Assembly (NCBI GenBank): GCA_038501195.1
Contig: JBBPUQ010000002.1
Span: 6,339,001-6,403,000, forward strand
Reading direction: 5' to 3'
DNA from: Nemania diffusa
Lineage: Eukaryota > Ascomycota > Sordariomycetes > Xylariales > Xylariaceae
Length of the DNA stretch: 64,000 nt
A model generated the notes under the pieces. That model was not told where the DNA came from and made no database searches. It saw nothing but the letters and a program-made list of their open reading frames with translations. The translations under genes and the position numbers were made by a program. Below, one piece after another: positions 37,501 to 48,659 of this stretch (positions within the stretch are counted from its first letter, which is position 1; every line of letters starts with the position of its first letter).

Positions 37501-39651
37501 AGGTAGCCAGTAAACAATACTGACCATGCACTATGTGACACGGCTGACATCTACCTACAGTAGCTTTAGGCCAGGTCACACGATGCATATGAAAGCCTGT
37601 GGAATGTCGCCTATGCCAATCACCATATTGAACAGCTATCCACACAACCTTCGGCTACTTTAGCTTACCGAACCTCTGGGTCCAACTGTCGGGCCTTACA
37701 TGGGGTTAATCGACTTGGGTTAAGTTAAGTTGCAGTGACTAGGGCCTTAGTTCGTAGAACACACTGCGCGGAAAGGCAGCCAGCCGTCCGATGTACCTGA
37801 TCTCGGTTTTGTCCCTCGATCCTGCAACTACGCGTGGTGCCCCGACCCTGCCTATATTTACGCCCGTAAAAATATAGACGAGGCCGTAGGTATAGCCACT
37901 AAAACGAGCGCGAAGAGTAGTAGGGCATGTGTGGCCTCGGTGTTGACTCCATACAATGGGGGAGAGGTGGACCGACACTGCGTAACGATCAAGGAGTGGA
38001 CGAGAGCGAGGTGCATTAGACGAAGGCTTACCAGTGGGACTCAGTTCTGTCATTACCTGTCATCGTCGACGAGGGATAAGATTGCCTAATGCAGCTTCAT
38101 AGGAGACTAAATCCTTAGGCTCTATTCTACCCCTATTTTACTTAACTTAGGTCATCAAGGATGAGGGAAAGTGACGCCTCCGGACAACCCGGGGGCGAGG
38201 GATCAACGGGATGAACTTGGTCCGGCGAGCAGTGCCCCAGACTCTCTGTAATTAGGGGATGGGGGGGGGCTAGAATGCGATAGCAAACTAGTTAATCTCT
38301 CTGCACGCTGAGCGCCAAACGCAACGACGTTCTTGACATGGCTCGGCTACCTACGTGTCTTTATTATAGAGGTGAAACCGTTACCGTTGTCCTGGGACCA
38401 GGTGGCCTACAAAAAAAGCATTACGGCATCTCATGTAGGCAGGTTACCGAATCCACCGAATATCATGACTCTTCTCGGCCCCCATACGACTTTGTAATCG
38501 GTTGGATCACTCATCAGAAAATGGGCGCTAATGTGGTTTAACAAGTCACTCTTGAAACTTGAAACTTGCACGAACATAAACTGCCTCAGTGAGGATGACC
38601 AAATAAGAATATAGTGTTCGTGTTTCTGAAATGGCACAAACATACGAAAATAGAGATCCCTACGGTTTGTGTAGACAGTTAGATGACCCAAGTGTCCAAG
38701 TCTCCCCCCGCCAGAGGGAGAAGAATCGAATCGATGTCTCAGATATCCGCGAACACTACCCACGTGGGATTTGTGCTCACCATCCGTAGAATGAACTGAC
38801 TGCCGGCATACCATCCATACTCCAGCTCCCAGAATCGGCAAAGAAAATCGCCTTAGTTTCATGAATGGTATCTGGATGCCACCATGCACCCTGCAGCAAT
38901 TGCCGGGAGGGCGGACCATCAGATCATCCATTGCCGCAGCTATCGCAACACATCAGTCGTTGGGGAACAAATAACCACCACCAGAATAGCACGAGGAGGG
39001 GGGAAACATTCCCTTCTCATGCTCACCAGAGCATCTTCTCAAGGACTAGATAAGGTATAGTGTATGCATGTAGCCGCACAGCAGACCTCCCGTACAGGGG
39101 ATCGCTGGATCGGAGTCAAGCACTGCTTGATCTCGGGTGACGAACCCCACGGGCTTTGAGGACGAAACAAAGAGGCACACATACCATCATGTCTGTTGCG
39201 CCAGTAATTTGTCGTACCTACGATCTAGTACATCGCACATGCAGGAGCGAAAGTAACCATCGAGCGTGTAACCCTGTGATGTCTTTGCGATGGGTCTGTG
39301 TAAAAATAAGTACGATCGTCATTCGATTGAGGAGGTTATCGACAGGACGTTGCCAGTTTCGAGATTTCAGAGAGCAATGTACAGTACTGTAACATGGACT
39401 GTGCAGCCTGGTGGTATCCCCTCCCTCTAGGCGGCCGACTGCGTACACTAATGAGTTCCTACGTACTCTCTATCACCAGCATAGTATTGCACACACGGTA
39501 CAATCAGCCGTGCAGTCAATAGTTGAGGGGCTTCGGTATTTATTCTCTGGCCGGGGAATCCTAGTCGGGATACAAGTCACTGGAATGCTGCGAGGTAGGA
39601 CTTCGCTAGTTCCAATGGCTCGCTGTCACGCTCCTCTTTTTCTTTTTCGGG

Positions 39652-39667
39652 CCTCCGCGGCCGGAGG
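39652..39667. repeat. Short GC-rich hairpin
   Basis: CCTCCG and CGGAGG pair perfectly around a four-base centre, following a pyrimidine-rich run. It lies in the gene-empty region with no neighbouring gene. Confidence 0.35.
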
Positions 39668-40439
39668 AGCTTGCTTGGCTTGGGTTGGGGAGAGAGGCTT
39701 TTGTGACCAGCGAATAGGGGTCAGATATCAGCGAACACCGCTCTTTCGGGGATGAACCCACGGAGTGTGGCCGGTCAGGGCTGCGATCGCTTCCCCGAGG
39801 TTGGCCTGATGCTGCTGCTCTTGACACCTCATACACACCGATACATCATCGTGCCCTGGGGACTCCTACTTAGTGTATTTTGTCTGTTCTAAAAATGGGC
39901 GTATAATAAGGTCCATGACACCGCGATACTTCATACTAACCAGCGAATTCCAATAGTATTATGAATATTCGAATTGAGGCAATTATTATCGAGTACGCCT
40001 CACGAGGCACATATAAACGCCGAAGGCTGAACGCTATGCTCTCGCTTTGATCGCAAATTCTAACCTATTAGACACACCATAGCGTAACATCACATGGACG
40101 TAATAGTATACAAATAGCGACAACAACATCGTAGGATCCGGTCTCAATCCACTATCAGGACTAGTGTATACTCGACATCACGAATGCGGAAAAACAATAT
40201 ATCAATAGGTGGCTGATGTGGAATCCAATAGGCGTTAAGCATGCCACGGTTCGCTGGGTTTCCCAGGCTGAAAGCGAGATACGAGAAGACTTCTATTGTA
40301 CCCGAAAAAGTGGAAGAGTATAATATGCATGGATTTTCCTTGATTTACGTATCACTTCCCATGTTCTATTGTACACATGAATAGCCGAGCCGACAACTTA
40401 CGTAGCATCCTGCAGACTGTTGTAACAAACCTATCGGCA

Positions 40440-40475
40440 AAAGGAGGTGAAAAGCAGGTGAAAAGGAGGTGAAAG
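40440..40475. repeat. Short purine-rich tandem repeat
   Basis: Three imperfect units of the form AGGAGGTGAAA occur in a row (the middle one reads AGCAGGTGAAA). The following GGATTCGAACC resembles a tRNA B box on the minus strand, but no tRNA fold was found. Confidence 0.5.
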
Positions 40476-42348
40476 GATTCGAACCACATTCCAGGCCTTC
40501 CCAAGTCGTGGTGGGTCATGGGTCTAGCTGGTTGTCTATTGTTGCACAACGATCCAAAAACACGTCAGTTGGGCGATTCTGCGCAGGCAAATACACATTG
40601 CCGTCCTTGCTTTGTCATTGCTACCATAGTATAGACGTATCAATGACTAGGGCTGTAATACAAGAATACAAGGTGTCGACGTGGCATCGTGGCAGGCTTC
40701 CTAGCCGCCCACGACTACGTTTATGTTGCTCAATAACTCGGCCTTATACTATTTGAAGGTCAAATGACTAACTAATATTAGCACCGCTGGTACAAACAGA
40801 CACCTAGCGGGTGAGCAATATCTGACCACTTTGAAGTTTGCGCGGATGATTGGAATCCTATTTGGCCGACATAATGAACAACCAAGCCTCACTATAGTTA
40901 ATACTAACTTACTATAAACTTTCTTAGGTAGTACGAAACTCTGCAAGAAATTATCCTTGTATTTGGTTATGCTGCGGCTCTGTAAAGGATTTCTAGAAAT
41001 AGCAGGCCACATAATATTAAATCTAGGCGTGAACGTAAAGTGTTCGGGCCTGGATAGGCTTCGTGGCTAGTGACGATTAAAGATCTAATATCTATTAATA
41101 ACCTTGTCGACAGGTCTTCGTGACTGCGATTATATTCTTTCCAGCAGATTTATCCTTAGCCTCCGGGGGTTTCAGGTGTCGGCTAAGAGCCTACAAGCAA
41201 CTCGAAGTTTCGAGGCGTTCTAAACACATGAGTAGACGAGTGACTTTGAACTTCATTATAGCGCACTGCCTATTCACCTGCCATTAGAAGGCTAAAGAGA
41301 ACTACTAGGAGGCATTGAGCTACTCAGCAGATATATTCTAACTGGTAGATAAGACGTGTTGACTTTTTACGATTACCCCCACCGCGAGGCTGAAAGATGG
41401 TGGTAGAATGATTCATTCTCTTGACAGCATCACTTTACCCTCCACGAAAACCACACCATGTATAATTACAATACATGCGATCATAGAAAATGGAGATTTC
41501 ATTGATGAAGCTTAGTTAAGTGGGTTTTTCGTTGATTTTTTTGCTATATATCTCTAGTGAGCACACAGCCTGTCTAGGGCTGGGATTAGGAGAAGGCTGC
41601 CAGACCCTCTTGACTAATGGATTGATTTTATCATGAAGTATTCATGAAGTCCTTGGATGACTGTAGGATTGTGATCTGAGTCTGTAGGGTTTTACACGAT
41701 CCGTCTCAGTGTAAAACAGCAGGACAAGAACGTAAGCTGAACAGAACGAGGCCGCCATAATTACGGACAGACAGCCCAGTCCTGTTCAAAGGGGGGAAAT
41801 TACTGTATTCTTCTCCGGATACACGAGATGCTCTAAGTGATCCAGGGGCTTGGGATAAGTGTGAACAGTTCGGTTTATATGACTAAAGATATTACATCCT
41901 GACCAAATTTGTACATGGATAATTATCAAATACCAATCTAGATAATTTGTTTTTTTAGGTCGCAGAAAATATGCTTTCCTGTGTCAGTCAGGCTAGCCGG
42001 CCGGCTGACGAATGTCCCATCTGCTCGAACGAAGAGGTCCTACCACAAACCATCTCAACTTGGTAGGTGACGCCAGCTTAAGCTGAACTATAGTGAGATC
42101 TCTCTCGTTTCAAATATACACGAGGCCTCCTCAAGTGCCGGGAGAAACATTTTTTCGTGACTCCATGTCTAATTCAGAAATGTCCCTGAAACGGAAGGTC
42201 TATGAGCAGGGCTTCTTCACGTGTAACGAAGCACGACTCGAGGCTGCGGGGGGGTAGGTAATGCAACAGGTAGAGAAAGAGGCACGGCGGAGGCAACCCC
42301 TTTATTTAGGGAGGGAGCCCGAGGCGAAGGACGCGCATCAAATCCCGG

Positions 42349-43271
42349 CTATGCAACCACACTGAACCCAAAGGATCCATCAAAGACATCGAGGTCTTCG
42401 GGAACCTTGCCCCCCCGCATGGCCTTCAGCACGTGGAGCTCGGGGACCTTGGCGGACTGGTAGAACTTGAGGAGGTTGTCCATGTCCTCGTCGGTCAGGG
42501 CGCACATGTCGTCCCAGCTGTAGGCGTCGCTGACCCTGGTCATCCAGCGCATGCGCCTGGGCCCGTCGTCGGGGCCGGGGGCGGCCTGGCGCAGCTTGAC
42601 GCGCAGCTCGCCGACGCGCTCGACGGCGTTGCCGACGCCGGCGGGCAGGGCGCCGCCGATCCAGCGGCGGATGCTCGCGGCGAGGCGCGGGCCCTTGCCG
42701 TTGGTGCTCACCATGATCTGGAGCGGGCCGTCGCGGTGCACGCTGCCGAAGTAGAAGTCGCACTCGGCGGGCACGTCGGCGATGTTGGCGGGGATGCGCC
42801 GCTCGCGGCACAGCTTCCAGATCTGCGTGGACGCGGCGGCGTCGTCGACGGCCACGAGCACCAGGGCGGGCGGGGGCGCCGTCTCGAGGTCGGCGGGCGC
42901 GAACACGCGGTCGACGTGGGTCACCTCGTTGCTGGCGATGCGGTGGCGCACTTCGGGGTTCAGGCCGGAGGACGGGCACACGACGACGACGTTGGCGTCG
43001 GCGTTGAGGACGTTGAGGATCCTGCCGGCGGCGACCTGGGTTGGCGAGGGTGTTAGCAATGTGCTGTTGTGGTTTTTAGAGATTCTAGATGGAGACGGGA
43101 GAGAGGAAACAGTCGGATGGATAGGAGTATAGAGTATCAGCATTAGAAACTTTCGCTCACCTCGCCGCCGCCAACAACCAGGACCGTCTTATTCTTGACC
43201 TGCCAGGCCAGGATCAGACTCCCACCGCCTTGCACGTCGGGGAATTTTTGCTGCTCTTTGGTGTTGGCCAT
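42349..43271 (-). CDS. MET8: Sirohaem synthase, Met8-like precorrin-2 dehydrogenase/ferrochelatase
   Basis: Met8 oxidises precorrin-2 to sirohydrochlorin with NAD and inserts iron, giving the sirohaem cofactor of sulfite and nitrite reductases. Two exons (43271-43161, 43035-42349) join in phase 0 to 265 residues, near the 274 of the yeast enzyme. The nucleotide-binding motif VLVVGGGEVAAGR spans the splice junction near residues 30-42. The catalytic-region signature NIADVPAECDFYF has its conserved aspartate at about residue 124, followed by LQIMVSTNGKGPRLAASIRR. The C-terminal helical dimerisation domain includes SWDDMCALTDEDM. There is no targeting peptide, so it should be cytosolic. Codons in exon 2 are very GC-rich, which creates a long meaningless antisense frame. 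The donor GTGAGC and acceptor CCCAG are ordinary. Confidence 0.93.
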
Positions 43272-44402
43272 GTTGGCTGATTGCTCATGGCAGCCGGGTC
43301 TTTTTCGACACGTTACGTCAGGGGATGATTGATTATAGGAGGTCGGCGTAAGGACACGCACTTCATTGTGGTGACATCGATGTTGATGTTGATGTTGTTA
43401 TTTTTATTATTATTATTTGCTCCTTACACTACTACTACCTCTCCTACACTAGTAGCAGGCAAGTGGTATATGGTACTGTACTCTGTACGGTACGGTGCTT
43501 TATCGGTACCAGATATGAACGATATGAAGAAATTATCTGGTTCATAACGAGGGTCCCTGAACCGTGGACAGCGCTGCATTGGCGCTGCATTGGAGCTTTA
43601 CGCCAATGACGTCGCTGTTGTGGAACGGTTTTGGTGGAGCCCGCGACATTTTATGCTGTCTTTCCCAGCTGCCTGCCTATCAGCTATCAGGTTACCTTGT
43701 CCTGTGGTCAGTATTGGGTTCTTACTGCTCAAGTAAAGAGGCCTGCGTAGGTATGTACACTGCACACGCTACTACCTGATACGCTATAGTGTTCCAGCCC
43801 CCCCTGCCAGCGACCTAGATAGGCGCCAAATTATGCTGTATAGTGCTTAATCCTGTACCTATCCAGGCCAATTACCGCCTTTTCTTTGGTACTGCACCAA
43901 ACCAACCCGGGTCGTGTGGGTGGTATCGTGACGGTTCCTTGTAGAATTGTTACTCCAGCATCGCCGCAGCAGCAGGCCACTCAATAAACATCAGCCATCC
44001 TACCACGCCTCTGCCTGCAATACCACCCTCCCTTTTACTGCTGCTACCAATACCTACATAAGGTATTGAAGAGTTCGTACAGTAGTTCCCTACCTACCCA
44101 TCTAGTAGGTAGCAGCGATCCTCCTACTTGTAGCTCACCGGAGCTGCTAGGTACAGCCGACTTGATCTGTCTGCTTACAGCCAACTTGGAGGAGCAGCCT
44201 ACGCCTACTTGCACCCATTCATCGTTCCAATTACACTTTCCTTTCCCTCCAATCCCCGATTCCCAATCCCCAATCCCCAAAATCCAAAGCGCCGGGTCCG
44301 AGGGCCACACACCCACCGCCTGCACTGATTGCTGTTTCCTCGAGACAGCCAGATGGCTTTATTCCGCACACCAGTATAGCAAGCAGGCTCCTCCTTTCCG
44401 CC
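43272..44402. promoter_or_regulatory. Divergent promoter region of MET8-like and VAC1-like genes
   Basis: This 1.1 kb spacer serves two outward-facing genes. It has TTATTATT runs near 43400, several GTACTGTA and TACCTA motifs and a C-rich patch near 44230-44280 just before the FYVE gene. No gene was found inside. Confidence 0.55.
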
Positions 44403-46382
44403 ATGTCCGGACGCAAACTCGGGGGAGGTAGAGTCTTGGGAAGTGGGAAGGGCCTTGCGCCCCCCGTGCCGCCAGCAGTGCGTAGGGAGAGAGCCACGAG
44501 CCCGTCCGCGCTCTCCGAGAGCACGCTGTCTATCAGCTCGCCTGCTGCTTCTGTCTCTCCGAGCACCTCGAGTCCCCTGCCCGACTTTGCCCAGGACCTG
44601 ACGTCCAACATCAGCCTCGCCGGGCCTAGCGGCAATGCCGGCTCCAAGCTCGTCTGTCCCATCTGCAACGAGGAGATGCTCACCCTGTTGCAACTGAATC
44701 GCCACATCGACGACACCCACCAAGAGCTCCCCGAGTTTGAGCACGACGAGGTCAAGTCCTGGATAGACAAGCAGGTTCTCAAGGCCAAGCGCTTCCAGCC
44801 TCTCTCGCTCCTCAACCAGAAACTGCGAGGTCTCGACGTCTTCGAATCCAACGAATCGCTGCCACCGCCCCCACCCGTATCTGTGCGAACAGCATCGCGA
44901 GCCCCCGCCCCCGAAACCCCCGTCGACCCTGAGGATTTGATTACAACGTCACATTGGCAACGGTCAGGTCTCAGCGACCTCTGCACCGACCCGGCCTGTG
45001 GGAGGCGACTGGGCGCTGTGAATGGCGCCATCAACTGCCGGCAGTGCGGCCGTCTATTCTGCGAGGAACACACCATGTACCAGATGAAACTGTCGCGATC
45101 GGCCTCACACGAGCCCATCAGGGGATATTGGTACCGGGTTTGTGAAACATGCTACAAGTCGAGAGAGGGGTACAATGACCACAATGGCTTCGTAAGAGAC
45201 CACACCCAGGAGTTCGCCGCCATACGGAGGAAGAGGGTGGATAAGCAGACTCTCGAGATATCACGTCTAGAGAAGAGGCTCACCAAATTGACCCACATCT
45301 TAGCGAACCCCCCTGGTGAAGTGTCGACCGAGGGGGGTGGCAGCCTGCTGTCGCCTGTGTCCTCTCTGAGCGGCCAGCGGAATCAGCGAAAACTTCTCGA
45401 GCAGTCGGTCGTGACCTGGGAAGAGGATGCCAAGGTCCCCCGATGTCCATTCTGCCAACAGGAATTTGGGTCCTGGACATTCAGGCGTCATCACTGTCGT
45501 ATATGTGGAAGGGTGGTATGCGCAGACCCGCAGACCGCATGCTCGTCCGAGGTAGGTTTGAATGTGGCCAACACGTCACCCGCCGCATCTTCGGAGAAAG
45601 TAGGAGGCGGTTCTACGGTGATCGACATAAGGATGTGTCGCGATTGCAAATCAACGATTTTTTCCAAACGAGATTTCGTTGAGTCCATCACGCGGAAACC
45701 TCCCGATCAGCGAGCGTACGAGACGCTGAGGCAATTCGAGCGGGGCATCGAGCTATTGTTGCCTGCCTTTCAGCGGGCTCTCATGCCCCTGCAAGATGAG
45801 AACAACCCGCCTACCCATGCCCAGCTGCAGGAAGCTGCTAAACTTCGAAAGAGGTTGACGGATAGTTTCACCAAGTATGACCTGGCGGGTAGGCGCATGC
45901 GCGACATGAAGACGGACAGTATAGCCCAGCAGCGCCTGCAAAAGGCAGTCTATCAGGCGGCGTCCTCCTTCCTCCACATGCACATGCTCCCCCTAAAAAA
46001 TCTCCCCCGACTACTAAAGCATGGTAGTTCCAGCAGCGCGAAGAGTCGTCTCACAAATGGCCACGTTGCGAGCCCGCTGCGGCAGGGCGACGTACTGGAG
46101 ACGGCGAGCCAGACGAGCGAAGGCAGCACCGTGGCCTCGGCCCTCGAGACGGAGGAGAGGGAACTGCGTGAGCGACTCATCGTGCTCGAGGAGCAGAGGT
46201 ACCTGGTGCAGAAGATGATCGGTGCCGCGAGAGGGGCGCGGCGGTTCGAGGAGACGGGCGCTCTTACGCGGAACGTGGAGGAACTCGATAAGGAGATCGA
46301 GGGGCTTAGAGCTAAGGTGAGTGAAGTGGATGAGCGCTGGCAGGGATTATATGCCCATGGCGGGCCTGCAGCACCTCCGTGA
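44403..46382 (+). CDS. PEP7: Vac1/Pep7-like double-FYVE endosomal tethering protein
   Basis: Vac1 (Pep7, Vps19) binds phosphatidylinositol 3-phosphate, the Rab Vps21 and the SM protein Vps45 to promote vesicle fusion at the endosome on the way to the vacuole. This intronless gene encodes 659 residues. After a Ser/Pro-rich start there is a C2H2 finger at 85-106 (CPICNEEMLTLLQLNRHIDD). A first, atypical zinc-binding FYVE-like domain lies at about 190-252 and a canonical FYVE domain at about 340-416 with the lipid-binding RRHHCRICGR signature. A charged coiled coil separates the two, and a long helical C-terminus (about 560-650) resembles the Rab-binding region. The first FYVE-like domain lacks the RHHCR signature, as usual for this family. 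The order finger, weak FYVE, strong FYVE is diagnostic. Confidence 0.93.
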   Translation: MSGRKLGGGRVLGSGKGLAPPVPPAVRRERATSPSALSESTLSISSPAASVSPSTSSPLPDFAQDLTSNISLAGPSGNAGSKLVCPICNEEMLTLLQLNRHIDDTHQELPEFEHDEVKSWIDKQVLKAKRFQPLSLLNQKLRGLDVFESNESLPPPPPVSVRTASRAPAPETPVDPEDLITTSHWQRSGLSDLCTDPACGRRLGAVNGAINCRQCGRLFCEEHTMYQMKLSRSASHEPIRGYWYRVCETCYKSREGYNDHNGFVRDHTQEFAAIRRKRVDKQTLEISRLEKRLTKLTHILANPPGEVSTEGGGSLLSPVSSLSGQRNQRKLLEQSVVTWEEDAKVPRCPFCQQEFGSWTFRRHHCRICGRVVCADPQTACSSEVGLNVANTSPAASSEKVGGGSTVIDIRMCRDCKSTIFSKRDFVESITRKPPDQRAYETLRQFERGIELLLPAFQRALMPLQDENNPPTHAQLQEAAKLRKRLTDSFTKYDLAGRRMRDMKTDSIAQQRLQKAVYQAASSFLHMHMLPLKNLPRLLKHGSSSSAKSRLTNGHVASPLRQGDVLETASQTSEGSTVASALETEERELRERLIVLEEQRYLVQKMIGAARGARRFEETGALTRNVEELDKEIEGLRAKVSEVDERWQGLYAHGGPAAPP

Positions 46383-46719
46383 ACACCGAGGGCTATCTGT
46401 CTGTTTATGGATGGAGTTGTTTTGGGTTGGGTTGGATTGGTCATGACGTGTTGGCGTGGCAGACATTATTTCTTGTGACATTATATATTCATTGCATGGC
46501 ATGGCACGGCGTTGGATCAGGTCGGGTCGGTGGGTATATGAGAGCTACTATATCTTCATTTCCGGCGGGAGCATTGACGGGCGAGCACTGAATCAGATTC
46601 AAAAAGAGTCTTGCAGCACGTATTCAACTCATTATTGACTACCTCCATGCTGCTTCTCCTTGTCTTTGAGTAACTCTAGTCGAAAATGATACCTAGCGGT
46701 ACAGGAGCTAGCTATCTAT
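46383..46719. other. Short convergent intergenic region
   Basis: This holds the two 3' ends of the FYVE gene and the 2EXR gene. It is AT-rich with a TATCTATCTATC run near 46710. Nothing else is seen. Confidence 0.6.
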
Positions 46720-48033
46720 CTATCTACTAAGTCGGGTGCTAGGTCTCTTGGACGAGGTCATAATCGCAGATCGGAGATACCTCTCCCGTATATCGCACGT
46801 CTCAGGCGACACCTTGATAAGCCTAGACAGCGGGAACGGCGGGCGAAAGTCCCTCGCCCGCCACGGCAAGCGCACGTAGCAATCCCCAAACCTATCCCAC
46901 ACCACCTCCGGCGTCGCGGTCAGCTCGCCCAGGTCCTGACCCTCCTCGATGGCCAGCGTGACGGAGTCGAACATGACCAGCAGCCGCCCGGGCAACCGGT
47001 CCACGTGCAGCTCGTCGAGGTACCCCGGAACATGCGCGTAGAGCAGCTCGACCAGCGCGTCGGTCGTCGCCCGCGGCGGCGCCGCGCCCGCGCACCGCGC
47101 CAGGCCGGCGCACACGCGGTCCGCGCGGATCGAGGCCGGCAGCGCTGGGGTAAGTTGAGGGTCGTACGACCAGCCGTAGTCGCTCTCCACATCGTCGCTT
47201 TCTTCCTCGCCCTCGCCCTCGTTGTCATTGCCGCCGCTGCCGCCGCTGCCGTTATGATTGTAGGTATTGTAGTAGTCGTGGTTGATGGCGGTGATGTGGT
47301 TGTCGACGGGGGGGCTCGTCTGCCGCTCCTCGAACGGCAGGTTGAAGCTGCAGTTCTCGACGCACAGGCACAGCACGTCGTCGACGTGCACGCGCACGCG
47401 CCGCCGCTTCGTCCGCTGCACCGGCCACGGCATCGGCCACGGCGCCGTGCCGTCCGACGGCCGCGGCCCCAGGTGCGCCGGTGTGTTGCGCAGCTCGCCG
47501 TCGCCCGCGCGCACGTAGAGGCCCCTCGCCGGCTTCGTGAGCGTGAGCTCCGCCGCGCGGTCAGGCGGGATAGAGCAGACGTCGCGGGCCTCGCGGCAGG
47601 TGGCGCGCACGGCGGCGCGGGCCTGGAAGGCGGAGGGGTCGTAGCGCGACACGGCGGCGTCGGGGTCCGCGATGCGCTGGCGCCGCAGGTCGAGGTAGAG
47701 CCAGGGGGGTGATGTGCAGCGGTTGCAGCCCGCGTGGTCGCAGGGGAAGGCGTGCACGTTGAAGAAGTTTATGCCCGGGGCGGGCACGGCGGCCAGGCGC
47801 CAGATCTGGATGCGGAGCTCCGGGGGCAGGGAGGGGAAGAGGGGGAAGGTGGGGGTTGGGGGGGAGGAGGGAGAGGAGGTGCTGGTGGTTGAGTCTGTGT
47901 CTGTGTCTGTGTCTGTGTCGTCGGTGAATGTGGCATCGTTGTAGTTGGTGTTATTGGCATCGTCATCGATCATGGTTGTGGTGATGGTGGTTGTCGGAGT
48001 TGGGGGACGCATTATATATGGTTGTGATATCAT
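46720..48033 (-). CDS. 2EXR-domain protein of unknown function
   Basis: This single-exon gene encodes 437 residues if the first ATG is used; ATGs at codons 8 and 21 are alternatives. A low-complexity Thr/Asp run encoded by a GTCTGT microsatellite occupies residues 30-50. The 2EXR motif follows near residues 63-80 (FPLFPSLPPELRIQIWRLA), a short domain very common in filamentous fungi and often compared with F-box N-termini. It continues with the usual INFFNVH, a Trp-Leu-Tyr strand and a FQARAAVRATCREAR helix. The middle has a Gly/Glu/Asp-rich spacer. No catalytic motif is visible. The family has no established function, and none is proposed here. GC-rich codons create large antisense frames. 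Confidence 0.8.
   Translation of the reverse strand: MISQPYIMRPPTPTTTITTTMIDDDANNTNYNDATFTDDTDTDTDTDSTTSTSSPSSPPTPTFPLFPSLPPELRIQIWRLAAVPAPGINFFNVHAFPCDHAGCNRCTSPPWLYLDLRRQRIADPDAAVSRYDPSAFQARAAVRATCREARDVCSIPPDRAAELTLTKPARGLYVRAGDGELRNTPAHLGPRPSDGTAPWPMPWPVQRTKRRRVRVHVDDVLCLCVENCSFNLPFEERQTSPPVDNHITAINHDYYNTYNHNGSGGSGGNDNEGEGEEESDDVESDYGWSYDPQLTPALPASIRADRVCAGLARCAGAAPPRATTDALVELLYAHVPGYLDELHVDRLPGRLLVMFDSVTLAIEEGQDLGELTATPEVVWDRFGDCYVRLPWRARDFRPPFPLSRLIKVSPETCDIRERYLRSAIMTSSKRPSTRLSR
47892..47919. repeat. GTCTGT hexanucleotide microsatellite inside the 2EXR gene
   Basis: Four to five GTCTGT units encode an alternating Asp/Thr run. The unit is a multiple of three, so length change would not shift the frame. 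Confidence 0.7.
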
Positions 48034-48659
48034 CTTACTTTCTTATTAGATATAAGTTATGAGAGGTAGATGTAGTGATGTTAAGTACTGTTAGATGTTA
48101 TATATAACATAGATAAATCAGGATTAACTTCATATAGCAGCATCTAGGTTGATTTTAGTGACCCCGCCATAGCTAGGTATCCCTTTAGGATAACTGTTAC
48201 GTTTTAGGGATATAACCCCGCTATGAGCCTCAATAATTAGCGTAGGGCATTAGCGGGCCCCTCTATCTAACAGCTAGCTATGGGCAACATCGTCATTTTT
48301 ATCAATAGCGCGCGTCCCTCGTCCCCATACATAATATTATCTACCATTGAAGAGCAACAAAACTTGGCAACCTGGTAATTATTAAAATTTCACGTGTCAT
48401 TAAGTCTGAATTTATAATTTTCAACCTGTACTATGCATGAAACGCCATCTTAGCAACAGAAAGACGCGTCTTAATCATCCATTACCTTAACGAATAACGA
48501 TTATCCTCCTTTGCGACAGACTACCTATACACACAAACTGACGGACATCTTATACCAAACTACTAATTCTTGTATTACGAGAACCTCAGTTCTACTTTGT
48601 ACCTCACACCCGAGTCAGGAACAATTCTATAAGAGCCGTACACAACACAACACGATTCA
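48034..48659. promoter_or_regulatory. Divergent promoter region of 2EXR and Fta1-like genes
   Basis: This AT-rich spacer lies between outward-facing genes. A CA-rich stretch with ACAACACAACACG directly precedes the start at 48660. No internal gene is supported. Confidence 0.55.

Larger units (their letters stand above)
32301..42348. other. Ten-kilobase gene-empty region
   Basis: I read both strands here and found no frame with a known family, conserved splice-joined exons or coding-like composition. The longest frames (166 codons near 38931-38431, 114 near 39411) look random. Base composition is moderately AT-rich and not extreme, with many dispersed short motifs, two small GC-rich hairpins and two short tandem repeats. 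No terminal repeats or transposase motifs were seen. It could hold noncoding RNA, distal medusa control elements or ancient decayed sequence. Confidence 0.5.

Noticed and set aside
38431..38931. 166-codon minus-strand frame in the gene-empty region
   Set aside because: No recognisable motif, no splice partners and composition like random translation.
40470..40490. GGATTCGAACCAC, resembling a tRNA B box on the minus strand
   Set aside because: No A box, no acceptor stem and a poorly paired T arm; the surrounding sequence does not fold as a tRNA.
42433..43056. Long plus-strand frame of 207 codons opposite the Met8-like gene
   Set aside because: It is an antisense shadow of a very GC-rich exon, with repetitive Gly/Val/Ala/Asp composition and no family.
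47005..47712. Plus-strand frame of 235 codons opposite the 2EXR gene
   Set aside because: Arg/Val/Ala-rich antisense shadow produced by GC-rich codons; the minus strand carries the recognised domain.
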